Of a DNA stretch of 64,000 bases, positions 52,062 through 61,654 are shown one piece after another. Under the pieces are notes generated by a model. It did no database searches and was not told where the DNA came from. It saw only the letters and a program-made list of their open reading frames with translations. Position 1 is the first letter of the stretch; the number at the start of each line of letters is the position of its first letter. The position numbers and the translations under genes were made by a program. The stretch is taken from positions 1,712,001-1,776,000 of the forward strand of contig NZ_RIBP01000004.1 of the NCBI RefSeq assembly GCF_007273535.1, given 5' to 3'. Source of the DNA: Niallia circulans. Lineage in GTDB: Bacteria > Bacillota > Bacilli > Bacillales > Cytobacillaceae.

Positions 52062-55000
52062 ATAGCATTTTGAAAGGAAAATGGATTGTTCTTGTTCTGT
52101 GGATTGTTGTTATAGTTGGTCTGTTTATGATTGCACCCAATATGGGAGACCTTGTTAGAGAAAAAGGCCAGGTCAGTGTACCGGATACTTTCTCCTCTTC
52201 CAAGGCAAGCGAGATTATGGATGAAATCCAAAGTCAGGAGAATCAAGGTGATCAATCGTCAGTGGCCCTTGTTTTTCATAGCAGTAAGAAGCTAACCGCA
52301 GAGGAAAAAACAGAAGCTGAAAAGGCAGTAAAGAAGCTGGATGCAGATAAAGAAAAGCTTGGCATTACAGAAATTCTTTCCTCCTTCACAGATGAAAGCC
52401 TTAAGGACCAGCTTGTTTCTGATGACGGCAAAACGATCCTTGTTTCGTTGAAGGTAAGCTGGAATGACAGAGAAGCGAAAGAGGTCAGTGAGGCTTTATA
52501 TGCTGAATTAGACGATTTTAAAGTGGACCATTATTATACGAGCAATTGGATGATTGATCAGGATTTAACAACAAGCTCTGAAGAAGGCTTAAAGAAGACA
52601 GAAGGAATAACAGTCGTGTTTATCCTTGCTGTTCTGTTAATCGTGTTTCGTTCTGTCATAGCACCGTTTATCCCGCTTGTGACAGTTGGCTTGAGCTACT
52701 TAGCATCACAATCAATTGTTTCCATTCTTGTTGATAAATTTGATTTCCCTATTTCCAACTACTCGCAAATTTTCCTTGTTGCCGTGCTGTTTGGAATCGG
52801 AACAGATTATTGTATTTTATTATTAAGTAGATTTAAAGAAGAAATGATGCACCGCGAAAGTGTTGCAGAGGCTATTGTTGAAACATACCGCAATGCTGGC
52901 AGAACAGTGTTCTTTAGCGGTGTAGCAGTTATGGTCGGCTTTGCTGCAATCGGATTCTCACAATTTAAGCTATATCAATCTGCTTCTGCTGTTGCTGTTG
53001 GGGTTGCATTATTATTAGTTGCCTTATTCACTGTAGTTCCAGCAATTATGGTACTGCTTGGGACAAAAATCTTTTGGCCATCAAAGGGCAGTGCAGAGCA
53101 TGGGGACAGCAAGATTTGGGCAATTGCTGGAAGGTTCTCCTTAAAGCGACCGCTTCTTGCCCTTGTAATTGTTGCGGCAATCACCGTTCCATTCCTTGTT
53201 ACATATGACGGAACATTGTCATTTAACTCGTTGGATGAAATCGGCGATGATGCACCATCCATCAAAGCGTTCAATGCAATAGCAGACAGCTTTGGTCCAG
53301 GTGAATCAATGACAACAACCATTACAATCAAAAATGATGAAGAAATGGACTCTATTGAGTACTTAGGTTTAGCAGAAAACATCAGTAAAGAATTAGAGAA
53401 GGTTAATCTCGTTAAAAATGTCCGTTCTGTCACAAGACCAACTGGAGAACCAATTGAGGATCTTTATATTTCCAAGCAGGCCGAATCATTGGAAGAAGGC
53501 CTCGGTGAAGGAAAAGACGGCATTGATCAAATAAGCGAAGGCTTGCATGAAGCAGGAGATCAGCTGTCTAAATCAGGCCCTCAGCTAAGTGGAGCTACAA
53601 GCGGCATCAATGATTTGATTAAGGGGACGGATGAAATAAAAACCAACTTAGGTACAATACAGACGAACCTTGCGAAAATTGAGGATGGCATTCGTCAAAG
53701 TTCTGCTGGCTCTGATGAAATTAAGGCAGGACTGGAAGGAGTAAAGTCAGGTGCTGAACAGGCGCTGGCTCAGCAACAGCTGCTATTAACTGGGTTTGAG
53801 GATGCTGAGAAGAAAATAAGCAATGCTATTGCTGGGATTAATACTATTGAAGGAAGTATACAAAAGCAATTAGGTGATGTAAGTGAAGTGAATGGAACAT
53901 CATTCCAAAAGCTTGAAAAGGACTATACAAATATTAGCGAAAATGAAAATTATAAAGTTATAAAAGATACTTTGGCGAAAACAGAAGGAACATTAACTGT
54001 TGTTAATAGCAGCATGGAAGAATTGCATGGTGGATTAACACAATTGCAGGATAAAGTCAGTGCAGTCAACGGACAGCTCTCAGAAGCTGTTAAAGGTCAG
54101 TCACAGATTGTTACAGGCCTAGAACAGCTCATCGCAGCCATCGAAAAACAACAAGCCGGCTTAAACCAACTAGCTGACGGCCAAGGCCAAATCGTCGATA
54201 ACATGCCTAAGCTCGTAGGTGGTCTAATAAGTATCAATGATGGACAACAGCAGCTGCTTGATGGATTTGGTGATATTAACGGACAGCTTGGTGATTTGAC
54301 TAAAGGCTTGAATCAAAGTGCTGATGGGCTTGATCAAGTGTCAGACGGCTTGAATTCAGCAACAGATTATCTGTCAGGATTATCTAAAAATGACCAAAAT
54401 CAATTTTATTTGCCACAGGAAGTACTGGAAAGTGATGACTTCAAAGGGGCATTGGATACTTATTTATCTAAAGATAATAAAATTATGACAATGGACGTAG
54501 TCTTTTCAGCAAATCCCTATTCTAATGAAGCAATTGACCAAGTTGACGACATAAAGGATTCAGTGGAAAAGGCGACAGCAGGAACAAAATTAGAAAACGC
54601 GGAAGTAGCAGTTGGCGGCATTACGAGCACAAATGCGGACTTACGTGCAATGTCTAATGAGGATTATTCAAAAACGGTGCTGTGGATGCTTGTCGGTATC
54701 GGAATTGTTCTTATCTTCTTATTCCGTTCTATCATCATGCCAGCCTATATTATTGGTTCTCTTATTCTTACATTCTACACAGCAATGGGAATCAATGAAG
54801 CAATCTATGTAAATCTGTTAGGATATACGGGAATCAGCTGGGCTGTTCCATTCTTCGGATTTGTTATTCTTGTCGCGCTTGGAGTAGATTACAGTATCTT
54901 CTTGATGGATCGCTTTAATGAATACAGAGATTTATCTATTGGGGAAGCGATGCTTGAAGCGATGAAGAAAATGGGAACTGTTATTATTTCAGCAGCTGTC

Positions 55001-55186
55001 ATTTTAGGAGGAACATTTGCGGCGATGATGCCATCAGGCATGCTTTCACTGCTGCAAATAGCAAGCATTGTATTAGTTGGCTTGTTCCTTTATGCATTGA
55101 TTATTCTCCCGCTATTCATACCTGTAATGGTTAAGAATTTCGGTGAAGCAAACTGGTGGCCATTTAAAAGGCCGAATAAAGAATAA
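52058..55186 (+). CDS. MMPL/RND-family membrane exporter (YdgH-like)
   Basis: Protein of 1042 residues with two MMPL halves. TM1, an extracytoplasmic loop, then TM2-6 (FILAVLLIVFRSVIAPFIPL, GTDYCILLLSRFKEEM), a large extracytoplasmic coiled region (about residues 480-790, with repeated GLN/DGL heptads such as LNQLADGQGQIVDNMPKLVGG), and TM7-12 (GVDYSIFLMDRFNEY). The GTDY and GVDY motifs hold the proton-relay Asp. Start GTG 52058 overlaps the MarR stop. Likely exports lipids or drugs under MarR control. Confidence 0.9.
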   Translation: MNSILKGKWIVLVLWIVVIVGLFMIAPNMGDLVREKGQVSVPDTFSSSKASEIMDEIQSQENQGDQSSVALVFHSSKKLTAEEKTEAEKAVKKLDADKEKLGITEILSSFTDESLKDQLVSDDGKTILVSLKVSWNDREAKEVSEALYAELDDFKVDHYYTSNWMIDQDLTTSSEEGLKKTEGITVVFILAVLLIVFRSVIAPFIPLVTVGLSYLASQSIVSILVDKFDFPISNYSQIFLVAVLFGIGTDYCILLLSRFKEEMMHRESVAEAIVETYRNAGRTVFFSGVAVMVGFAAIGFSQFKLYQSASAVAVGVALLLVALFTVVPAIMVLLGTKIFWPSKGSAEHGDSKIWAIAGRFSLKRPLLALVIVAAITVPFLVTYDGTLSFNSLDEIGDDAPSIKAFNAIADSFGPGESMTTTITIKNDEEMDSIEYLGLAENISKELEKVNLVKNVRSVTRPTGEPIEDLYISKQAESLEEGLGEGKDGIDQISEGLHEAGDQLSKSGPQLSGATSGINDLIKGTDEIKTNLGTIQTNLAKIEDGIRQSSAGSDEIKAGLEGVKSGAEQALAQQQLLLTGFEDAEKKISNAIAGINTIEGSIQKQLGDVSEVNGTSFQKLEKDYTNISENENYKVIKDTLAKTEGTLTVVNSSMEELHGGLTQLQDKVSAVNGQLSEAVKGQSQIVTGLEQLIAAIEKQQAGLNQLADGQGQIVDNMPKLVGGLISINDGQQQLLDGFGDINGQLGDLTKGLNQSADGLDQVSDGLNSATDYLSGLSKNDQNQFYLPQEVLESDDFKGALDTYLSKDNKIMTMDVVFSANPYSNEAIDQVDDIKDSVEKATAGTKLENAEVAVGGITSTNADLRAMSNEDYSKTVLWMLVGIGIVLIFLFRSIIMPAYIIGSLILTFYTAMGINEAIYVNLLGYTGISWAVPFFGFVILVALGVDYSIFLMDRFNEYRDLSIGEAMLEAMKKMGTVIISAAVILGGTFAAMMPSGMLSLLQIASIVLVGLFLYALIILPLFIPVMVKNFGEANWWPFKRPNKE

Positions 55187-55187
55187 A

Positions 55188-55222
55188 AAGAGAACGGGAA
55201 TCCTTTGATTCCCGTTCTTTTT
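55188..55222 (+). terminator. Bidirectional terminator after the MMPL gene
   Basis: AGAACGGGAATC pairs with GATTCCCGTTCT, short loop, A-rich 5' flank and T run; converging permease on the other side. Confidence 0.88.
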
Positions 55223-55224
55223 GA

Positions 55225-56608
55225 TTAAGAAGCTGTTTTATTATTTTGATTTAGCTTACTGTTTCTATAACCGTATGCGATGTAAATGACTAATCCGATT
55301 GTCAGCCATACAGCAAAGCCTTTCCATGTAAATGCGCTTAATTGCAGCATTAAGTATACACAGAAAATAACAGCTAAGCCTGGGATAATCGGAACCAATG
55401 GTGTTCTGAAGCCTCTCTTTAAATCAGGCTGTTTGACTCTTAATACGATGACACCTAATGATACTGCTGAGAATGCGAATAATGTTCCGATATTTGTCAG
55501 CTCTGCTAGTTGATTAAGCGGTACAAGTCCTGCGAAAATAGCAACTAATGCAGATGTAACCCATGTGCTGACAATTGGTACTTGGCTTTTTGGGCTCACT
55601 CTTTGCAAAGGTTTCGGTAATAGGCCGTCTTTACTGATTGCGTAGAACAAACGAGTTTGTCCGAACATCATAACCATTAAAACAGTTGTTATCCCGATGA
55701 TTGCACCAAGAGAGATAAGGCCAGCAGCCCAGTTTTGATTTATAAAGCTTAAAGCAAATGCTACTGGATCTTTAACATCAAGTTGTGCGTAAGGCACGAT
55801 CCCAGTCAAAATTAACGATACGATAATATAAAGAATTGTACAAATACCTAATGCAGTGATAATTCCGATTGGCAAGTTACGCTGCGGATTCTTTACCTCT
55901 TCAGCAGCTGTGGAAACAGCATCGAAACCGAAATATGCGAACACAACGACTGCTGCACCAGTTGCAACACCCTGGAAGCCATATGGCGTAAACGGTGTCC
56001 AGTTTTCCGGTTTAACGTACCAAATACCAACAGCAATAAACAATAGAACAACAGCGAGTTTAATAATAACCATAATGATGTTCATCTTGGAAGATTCTTT
56101 GATGCCTCTAGTTAAAACAAGTGTAATGATAAAAACAATCACAATGGCAGGAATATCAATATAAGTACCTGCTGAAGGATTATAGGCGCTTGTCATAAAG
56201 GTCGGCAAGTGGATGCCAAAACCTGAAAGTAAGCCTTGGAAGTAACCTGACCAACCGCTGGCAACGGCGGCAGATGCGAGTCCGTATTCCAGCACTAAGT
56301 CCCAGCCAAGTATCCAGGCGATTACTTCTCCGAAAGCTACATAACTGTATGTGTAAGCACTTCCTGATTCAGGTATCATGGATGCGAACTCAGAATAATG
56401 CTGCAAATGTACAAGCAAGTCCAGCGATGATAAATGAAAGAATAAGTGCAGGTCCTGCATATTTTGCTGCTGCAACACCTGTTAGAACGAATATGCCTGT
56501 CCCAACAATTGCTCCGACACCAAGCATTGTTAAATCGAAAGCGCCTAATACTCGATTTAATGAAGTTGCTGAGCTAGTGGCGACAGCTTTTTTACGAAAA
56601 ATATTCAT
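55225..56608 (-). pseudogene. APC-family amino-acid permease, frameshifted
   Basis: Two overlapping frames together give a complete YfnA/cationic amino-acid-type permease. The first (56608 to 56390, good AGGAGG SD) encodes FDLTMLGVGAIVGTGIFVLTG through AGLACTFAAL and then hits TGA. The second resumes with YSEFASMIPESGSAYTYSYVAFGE and continues to the C-terminus (12 TM overall). Relatives read AAxCYAEF across the junction, so about 5 nt (equivalent to TGCTA) appear lost near 56394-56400. Either a real inactivating deletion or a sequencing error; the rest of both frames looks undecayed, implying a recent event. Confidence 0.85.
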
Positions 56609-57010
56609 TGAAACCTCCTGATGTCGAAATTTATCGAATTTTATCTAAAGGTGAAACTTTTGTCCAGTTTACTAAGATTTTAGAAAACTGTAAAGAGGGA
56701 ATTTTCTAAAAATAAAAAAATACCCCTTGAAATGATGAATGTGGCAGCATTGTGAAAAAATAAATCCATAATTTACTATTTAATAGGAAGAATGGACAAG
56801 TGTTGAATAAGGTTAGTCCCGGTTTGGGTGATAACAATCCTTCAATCAAAAGTAAAATACACTTGTTATTTTGCTCAACTAAATTGATAATAAAGATAAA
56901 AGGTTTAATATAAAAAAAATTTAGGGTTGTATGGAAGAAATTTCATTTCTTTGGCTATCATAGTAACCTTCGTTAGATCGTTTAATTTATTGGTGTCAGG
57001 AGTCCTTTTT
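56609..57010. other. Intergenic stretch, permease to AI-2E family gene
   Basis: Gene-free 400 bases. TTTTAGAAAA (56678-56687) and TTTTCTAAAA (56702-56711) form a perfect 10-bp inverted repeat about 70-100 bp upstream of the permease start, a possible operator. Further right I see only AT-rich sequence. The reading frame of the next gene is open from 56927 but carries no SD there. Confidence 0.45.
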
Positions 57011-58018
57011 ATGGGTGAGTACAAAAATATTTTTGCTAACAAGGATGTAAAAAGATTTTTTATTCTTGTTTTGTTTGCAGCCGTTCTTTATGCAGTGAGC
57101 AGCATGATTAATTTAATTTTATTTACATTCATCTTTGCTTTTTTGATGGATCGGATTGTGCAAGTATTCTCCAAAAGACTTCCGATTAAGCGGAGCATCA
57201 TAGTCATCGCCTTATATATTATTGTTATAGGAGCGCTTGTTTATGGAATTTCTGCTTACTTGCCTGTCTTTATTTATGAGATACAACAATTAGTACGTAA
57301 TATTATCCGTTTTTATATGAGGCCGAATGATAATCCGGTTATCAGTTATATAATGGATACAATTAGCCGATATCAGGTATTCAGTTATTTAGAGCAAGGC
57401 TTTTCCTTTGTGCTCGGTTATTTTAAAAACATAGGAAAACTTGGTCTGCAGGTCTTTTTGGCAATTATTTTAAGCCTTTTCTACCTATTAGAGAAAGACC
57501 GGCTTAAAAATTTTTCTCATAAGTTCAGTGAAAGTAAGATTGCCCCGCTCTATTTAGAATTTCAATATTTTGGACGGAAGTTTGCGGGCACTTTCGGTAA
57601 GGTAATTGAGGCACAGTTTATCATTGCATTAGTAAACTGCGGTTTGACAACAATCTCCTTATACTTTTTAGGATTTCCGCAGCTATTTGGAATTGCGATG
57701 ATGATTTTCCTTTTAGGTTTAATTCCTGTTGCAGGTGTCATCATTTCATTGATTCCATTATGTATCATTGCATTTTCAATTGGTGGTATTGCGAAGGTAG
57801 TTACAGTCATCATTATCGTTATGGTAGTGCATGCTATCGAGGCGTATATTCTTAATCCGAAGCTTATGTCATCTAAAACAGACTTGCCAGTATTCTTTAC
57901 ATTTATAGTGCTGATTTTTTCAGAGCATTTTTTTGGTGTATGGGGACTGATTGTCGGAATTCCAATTTTTATTTTCCTATTGGATATTTTAGAGGTTGGG
58001 GATAAGAAGCAAAAGTAG
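57011..58018 (+). CDS. AI-2E family (UPF0118) transporter
   Basis: Membrane protein of 335 residues with about eight hydrophobic segments and an amphipathic middle region. GFPQLFGIAMMIFLLGLIPVAGVIISLIPLC and IEAYILNPKLMSSKTDLPVFFTFIVLIFSEHFFGVWGLIVGIP are the family signature (the ILNPK...H...G motif). Members include AI-2 exporters and Na+/H+ antiporters; specificity is not deducible. ATG 57011 follows TCAGGAG by 8 nt. Confidence 0.88.
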   Translation: MGEYKNIFANKDVKRFFILVLFAAVLYAVSSMINLILFTFIFAFLMDRIVQVFSKRLPIKRSIIVIALYIIVIGALVYGISAYLPVFIYEIQQLVRNIIRFYMRPNDNPVISYIMDTISRYQVFSYLEQGFSFVLGYFKNIGKLGLQVFLAIILSLFYLLEKDRLKNFSHKFSESKIAPLYLEFQYFGRKFAGTFGKVIEAQFIIALVNCGLTTISLYFLGFPQLFGIAMMIFLLGLIPVAGVIISLIPLCIIAFSIGGIAKVVTVIIIVMVVHAIEAYILNPKLMSSKTDLPVFFTFIVLIFSEHFFGVWGLIVGIPIFIFLLDILEVGDKKQK

Positions 58019-58025
58019 GAAAAGG

Positions 58026-58055
58026 ACAGGTGCGATTTTGCACTTGTTTTTTTTA
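58026..58055 (+). terminator. Terminator after the AI-2E family gene
   Basis: ACAGGTGC (58026-58033) with GCACTTGT (58040-58047), GATTTT loop and long T run. Confidence 0.82.
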
Positions 58056-58241
58056 TTTGTTCATACCAGTCATCTTTCGCTGGTACTCGACAAGATAGGA
58101 GTCAAGCAGCTGGCTGATCCTAATTGTATTGGGACTTGAGAATCCCTCATTTGATGCTGTTTTGACCAATTCGTTTCTTAAATGGTCTATCATTCGCAGC
58201 AACTCCTTAATATCTTCGTTTTCCCTTGAAAGATTTGGCAT
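58053..58241 (-). CDS. Spo0E-like aspartyl-phosphate phosphatase
   Basis: Two-helix protein of 62 residues. NDIKELLRMIDHLRNEL-like first helix and the family signature SQLLDSYLVEYQR (S-x-x-LD-x-x-I/L) in the second. Spo0E proteins dephosphorylate Spo0A-P and delay sporulation. AAGGAG lies upstream of ATG 58241. It stands alone, as is usual. Confidence 0.85.
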   Translation of the reverse strand: MPNLSRENEDIKELLRMIDHLRNELVKTASNEGFSSPNTIRISQLLDSYLVEYQRKMTGMNK

Positions 58242-58364
58242 TTTGGCAGGCTCCTTGGATTTGAACTTACTTTTTGCATGTTACCAAAATAAGGGGGAAA
58301 TAAAAAGTGTTTGTCGTAAAATGAAGGAAATTAGTTCTTTTATACTGATTAGCGCTATTTGTTC

Positions 58365-58396
58365 AAAAAAAAGAAAGCTTGATAGCTTTCTTTTTA
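58365..58396 (-). terminator. Terminator of uppP
   Basis: AAAAAGAAAGCT pairs with AGCTTTCTTTTT around TGAT; A run on the plus strand gives a U run for the minus-strand gene, whose stop lies inside the stem. Confidence 0.82.
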
Positions 58397-59230
58397 AAAG
58401 AATACAATAATGATAATAACTGCAACAACTATACGATAAATGGCGAATGGCACCAATTTAATTTTGTTTATTAATTGCAGGAAGAATTTGATTGAAATCA
58501 ATGCAAAGATAAATGCAGCGATAAAGCCGGCGATAAAAAACGGCAGGGCATCTGTAGTAATGTATTCCCAGTTTTTCAATAAGGATAAGAAGCTTGCTCC
58601 TGCCATAATTGGCACTGCCATAATGAAGGTAAAGTCAGCTGCGGCACGATGGCTTAATCCAAGCAGTACTCCGCCTGAAATCGTTGAGCCAGAACGGGAA
58701 AAACCAGGCCATAATGCGATACATTGGAAAAGGCCAATTAAAAATGCCTGCTTATTAGTGATTTGGTCGACTGTTTCAACAGTCGGCTTTTTTCTTTTTT
58801 GAGTGAAATCTGCAATTATCATTAATATTGCTCCAGCGATAAGTGCATAAACGACTGTTTCAATTCCAAAAAGCTTTGAGTCAATATAATCTTCGAAAAG
58901 GAAACCAAGAATAGCTGCAGGTAATAAACCAATAATAACCTGTACAAGGCTTAATTTTGGTCCAACAATTTTCTTGCCGTTAATATCTTTTTTCAAGCCA
59001 AGCAAATTCATAAAACGGTCCCAGAAAAGAATTACAACAGCCAAGATCGAACCTAATTGGATGACAACCTTAAAGGTATTGGCTACAGCAGGGTTAAACA
59101 ATTCCTCTGATTTAAGCAGTAAATCATCCACGATAATCATATGGCCAGTAGAGGAAACAGGCGCAAATTCTGTAAGCCCTTCTACTATCCCCAAGATGAT
59201 GGCAACTACTATTTCCCATAAAACGTCCAA
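58394..59230 (-). CDS. uppP: Undecaprenyl-diphosphate phosphatase UppP (BacA type)
   Basis: Integral membrane protein of 278 residues with about eight TM segments. The catalytic motifs GIVEGLTEFAPVSSTGHMII (E-x-x-x-E and PVSSxGH) and PGFSRSGSTISGG are intact. It recycles the C55 lipid carrier for wall synthesis and gives bacitracin tolerance. TTG 59230 sits 8 nt after AGGAG; GTG 59239 would overlap it. Confidence 0.94.
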   Translation of the reverse strand: MDVLWEIVVAIILGIVEGLTEFAPVSSTGHMIIVDDLLLKSEELFNPAVANTFKVVIQLGSILAVVILFWDRFMNLLGLKKDINGKKIVGPKLSLVQVIIGLLPAAILGFLFEDYIDSKLFGIETVVYALIAGAILMIIADFTQKRKKPTVETVDQITNKQAFLIGLFQCIALWPGFSRSGSTISGGVLLGLSHRAAADFTFIMAVPIMAGASFLSLLKNWEYITTDALPFFIAGFIAAFIFALISIKFFLQLINKIKLVPFAIYRIVVAVIIIIVFF

Positions 59231-59477
59231 ACTATCCACTCCTAATGCTATATATGTATTTTAGTATCTTTGGTTTCGTGTGCATGTCCTAAACTATCAT
59301 AACAAATTTACTTAAAAAGAAACACTCCCATTTATTTGGGTAGCTATCACTTTTTTATAGGATTTAGGAACTATAGTATCGCACCAATATAATGACGTGA
59401 AAAAACCTAAAAGGGTTTCACTTTATCCGCTTTTTACAATAAAATGAGAAGATATGAACAGATTAGAGGTAATGAAG

Positions 59478-60446
59478 ATGACATTGGAACATCAAGGCGC
59501 AATATCTGTCGGAGATGCATTTATAGACTATCTATCGATCGATGAGAACAACGATAAATATGAGAAACGGCTTGGAGGAGCATCTGTGAATGCAGCTGTT
59601 CATTTAAGCAGGTATAAAATGGCAAGCTATTATGTTACAAAGCTAGGGGATGGCCAAGACAGTAAGTTCGTGAAAGAAGAATTGATTAAGGAGTCTATTA
59701 AGCTGGATTACAGTGTGCATACGCCAGCAAAGGAGCTTCCGTGTGTTTATATCCATTTAGATCAAAATGGCGACAGGATCTTTCACTCATACATGAATGA
59801 AACACCTGATGATGTGCTTACCAGCAAGGATATTCAAGAGGATGCTTTTATTAACAGGAAACTGTTTTACTTTGGATCAGGAACTTTGTTTCATGAAAAA
59901 GCTAAGGAAGCAACTAGAAAAGCATTAGAAGCAGCCAAGAAAAACAATGCTTTCATCAGCTTTGACGCAAATATCCGTTTAAAAAGGTGGGAAAGTGAAG
60001 AGCATTGCAGAAGCACAATTCTTCGCTTTTTGCCTAAGGCTGATACTATCAAGCTTTCAGAAGAAGAACTTCTTTTGTTAATGGAAGAAACTAGTCTTGA
60101 AGCTGCGCTTGAAAAGGCAACCGAAATTCCTGTTCCCCTTATCTATGTGACAGTAGGCAAAGAAGGAGCATATGTTATTTTTCAAGGACAAACAGAATTT
60201 ATTAGAGGCAAATTAGTAGAGGCAATTGATACAACAGGTGCCGGTGATGCTTATATGGCTGCAGTCCTATTTTGTATCCATATGTATGGCTTTCCTGCAA
60301 CAATCAAAGAAGCAGTTAGTTATGGTTATAACGGTAATATTATGGGGGCATTAGTTGCAACAAAAGTAGGTTCACTTCCTGATATCGGCAACTATTGTCA
60401 GATTGTAGACGAGTTGTTTATAAAGCCAGACAAAATGAAACGGTAA
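59478..60446 (+). CDS. PfkB-family carbohydrate kinase
   Basis: Ribokinase-fold sugar kinase of 322 residues. The substrate-side motif is GGASVNAAVHLSR, and the ATP/anion-hole motif DTTGAGDAYMAA contains the catalytic Asp. ISVGDAFIDYLSI opens the fold. ATG 59478 is 8 nt after AGAGG; upstream starts at 59454 and 59472 are crowded. It could be a fructokinase or 2-keto-3-deoxygluconate kinase; the 2-hydroxyacid dehydrogenase 145 nt downstream, after a terminator, gives only weak context. Confidence 0.85.
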   Translation: MTLEHQGAISVGDAFIDYLSIDENNDKYEKRLGGASVNAAVHLSRYKMASYYVTKLGDGQDSKFVKEELIKESIKLDYSVHTPAKELPCVYIHLDQNGDRIFHSYMNETPDDVLTSKDIQEDAFINRKLFYFGSGTLFHEKAKEATRKALEAAKKNNAFISFDANIRLKRWESEEHCRSTILRFLPKADTIKLSEEELLLLMEETSLEAALEKATEIPVPLIYVTVGKEGAYVIFQGQTEFIRGKLVEAIDTTGAGDAYMAAVLFCIHMYGFPATIKEAVSYGYNGNIMGALVATKVGSLPDIGNYCQIVDELFIKPDKMKR

Positions 60447-60477
60447 ATCCAGCTTTTAAATAAAGTTGGATTTTTTC
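60446..60477 (+). terminator. Terminator after pfkB-type gene
   Basis: AATCCAGCTTT (60446-60456) pairs with AAAGTTGGATT (60462-60472) with one G-U pair, then T run. Confidence 0.8.
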
Positions 60478-60590
60478 ATGTAATTTTTTATGACACCGAT
60501 TGTTAAATGTACTGGATTATTAATCTGAAAATTCTGTATAATAATGGTGGAATAAATAAAAAAGTTATTTCTAAGTTGGAGGGAACAAAG

Positions 60591-61538
60591 TTGACGAACA
60601 TTTTATTATCTTTAAGTGATGGATTTATAGAGGAAAAAAGAAAGCTGGAAAAGGAATTAACAAGTCTTGGCGCAACAGTCACAAGTATTACGACAAAGAA
60701 GGAGAGCATATCTGGCTATCTTCATGATGCCGAAATAATTGTGACAGGTGTAGAAAATATGGATAGAAGGGCGATAGAAGCAGCACCAAATCTTAAATAT
60801 ATTTCTAAGTTCGGTACTGGGATTGATAATATTGATTTAGATGCAGCAGCAGAAAGCGGCATTATTGTGACGAATACTCCGGGTCAAAATGCATCGTCTG
60901 TTGCAGATTTGACCTTCGGGTTAATGTTGTCCATTGCCAGAAATTTACCCACTTCCAATGACCTAGTTAAAAACGGTGGATGGAAGCTTCATATAGGAAA
61001 TGAAATAGAAGGAAAGCGGCTAGGAATAATTGGCTTTGGAGAAATCGGGAAAAAAGTAGCGAAGCGGGCGACTGGTTTTGATATGGATATTGTCACATAT
61101 GCAAACTATAAGGATGAAGCGGAAGCGCAAAGACTAGGGGTGCATTTTGTCAGTCTGGAAGAGCTGTTAAGCACTGCAGATTTTATCGTGATTTGCACAA
61201 ATCTCAAAAAGTCGACCTATCATTTAATTAACGAAGAACGGCTTACATTAATGAAAAATTCTGCTTATTTAATCAATATCTCAAGAGGAGATTTAATTGA
61301 TGAAAAGGCACTTATCCGCAGTTTAAAGGCGGAGCAGATTAAAGGAGCAGCTTTAGATGTGTTTAGCAGTGAGCCACCAGACCTAGAATTGGCTCAGCTT
61401 AACAATGTTGTTTGCACTAGTCATATTGGCGGGGCAACAGAGGAATGCTCGAAAAGAATTGGGAATGCTATTTTGCAAAACATAAGAAGTTACTTACAAA
61501 GTAAGGAATTACAACATATAGTTACAAAAAATGACTAA
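60591..61538 (+). CDS. D-2-hydroxyacid dehydrogenase (phosphoglycerate-dehydrogenase-like)
   Basis: NAD-dependent dehydrogenase of 315 residues without the ACT domain of SerA. KFGTGIDNIDLDAA and NTPGQNASSVADLTFGLML open the family core; the Rossmann motif is GFGEIGKKV, and catalytic Arg/Glu/His fall in NISRGDLID, DVFSSEPP and SHIGGAT. TTG 60591 follows TGGAGGG by 7 nt. Likely acts on hydroxypyruvate, glyoxylate or a related sugar-acid product. Confidence 0.87.
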   Translation: MTNILLSLSDGFIEEKRKLEKELTSLGATVTSITTKKESISGYLHDAEIIVTGVENMDRRAIEAAPNLKYISKFGTGIDNIDLDAAAESGIIVTNTPGQNASSVADLTFGLMLSIARNLPTSNDLVKNGGWKLHIGNEIEGKRLGIIGFGEIGKKVAKRATGFDMDIVTYANYKDEAEAQRLGVHFVSLEELLSTADFIVICTNLKKSTYHLINEERLTLMKNSAYLINISRGDLIDEKALIRSLKAEQIKGAALDVFSSEPPDLELAQLNNVVCTSHIGGATEECSKRIGNAILQNIRSYLQSKELQHIVTKND

Positions 61539-61584
61539 AATGAATATTTTTTATAGATAATTTATTCAGAAAAATTTATTTTTT

Positions 61585-61593
61585 TGCTATAAT
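61585..61593 (+). promoter_or_regulatory. Extended -10 promoter of the chemoreceptor gene
   Basis: TGCTATAAT (61585-61593) is a perfect extended -10 (TGnTATAAT), 60 nt before the start codon. The upstream -35 is weak. I do not see a SigD-type GCCGATAT -10. Confidence 0.6.
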
Positions 61594-61654
61594 GAACCTA
61601 GGTATTTTGATTTATAAGAATATTTTTATAAATAGACCAAAAGGAGTAGTTTTG

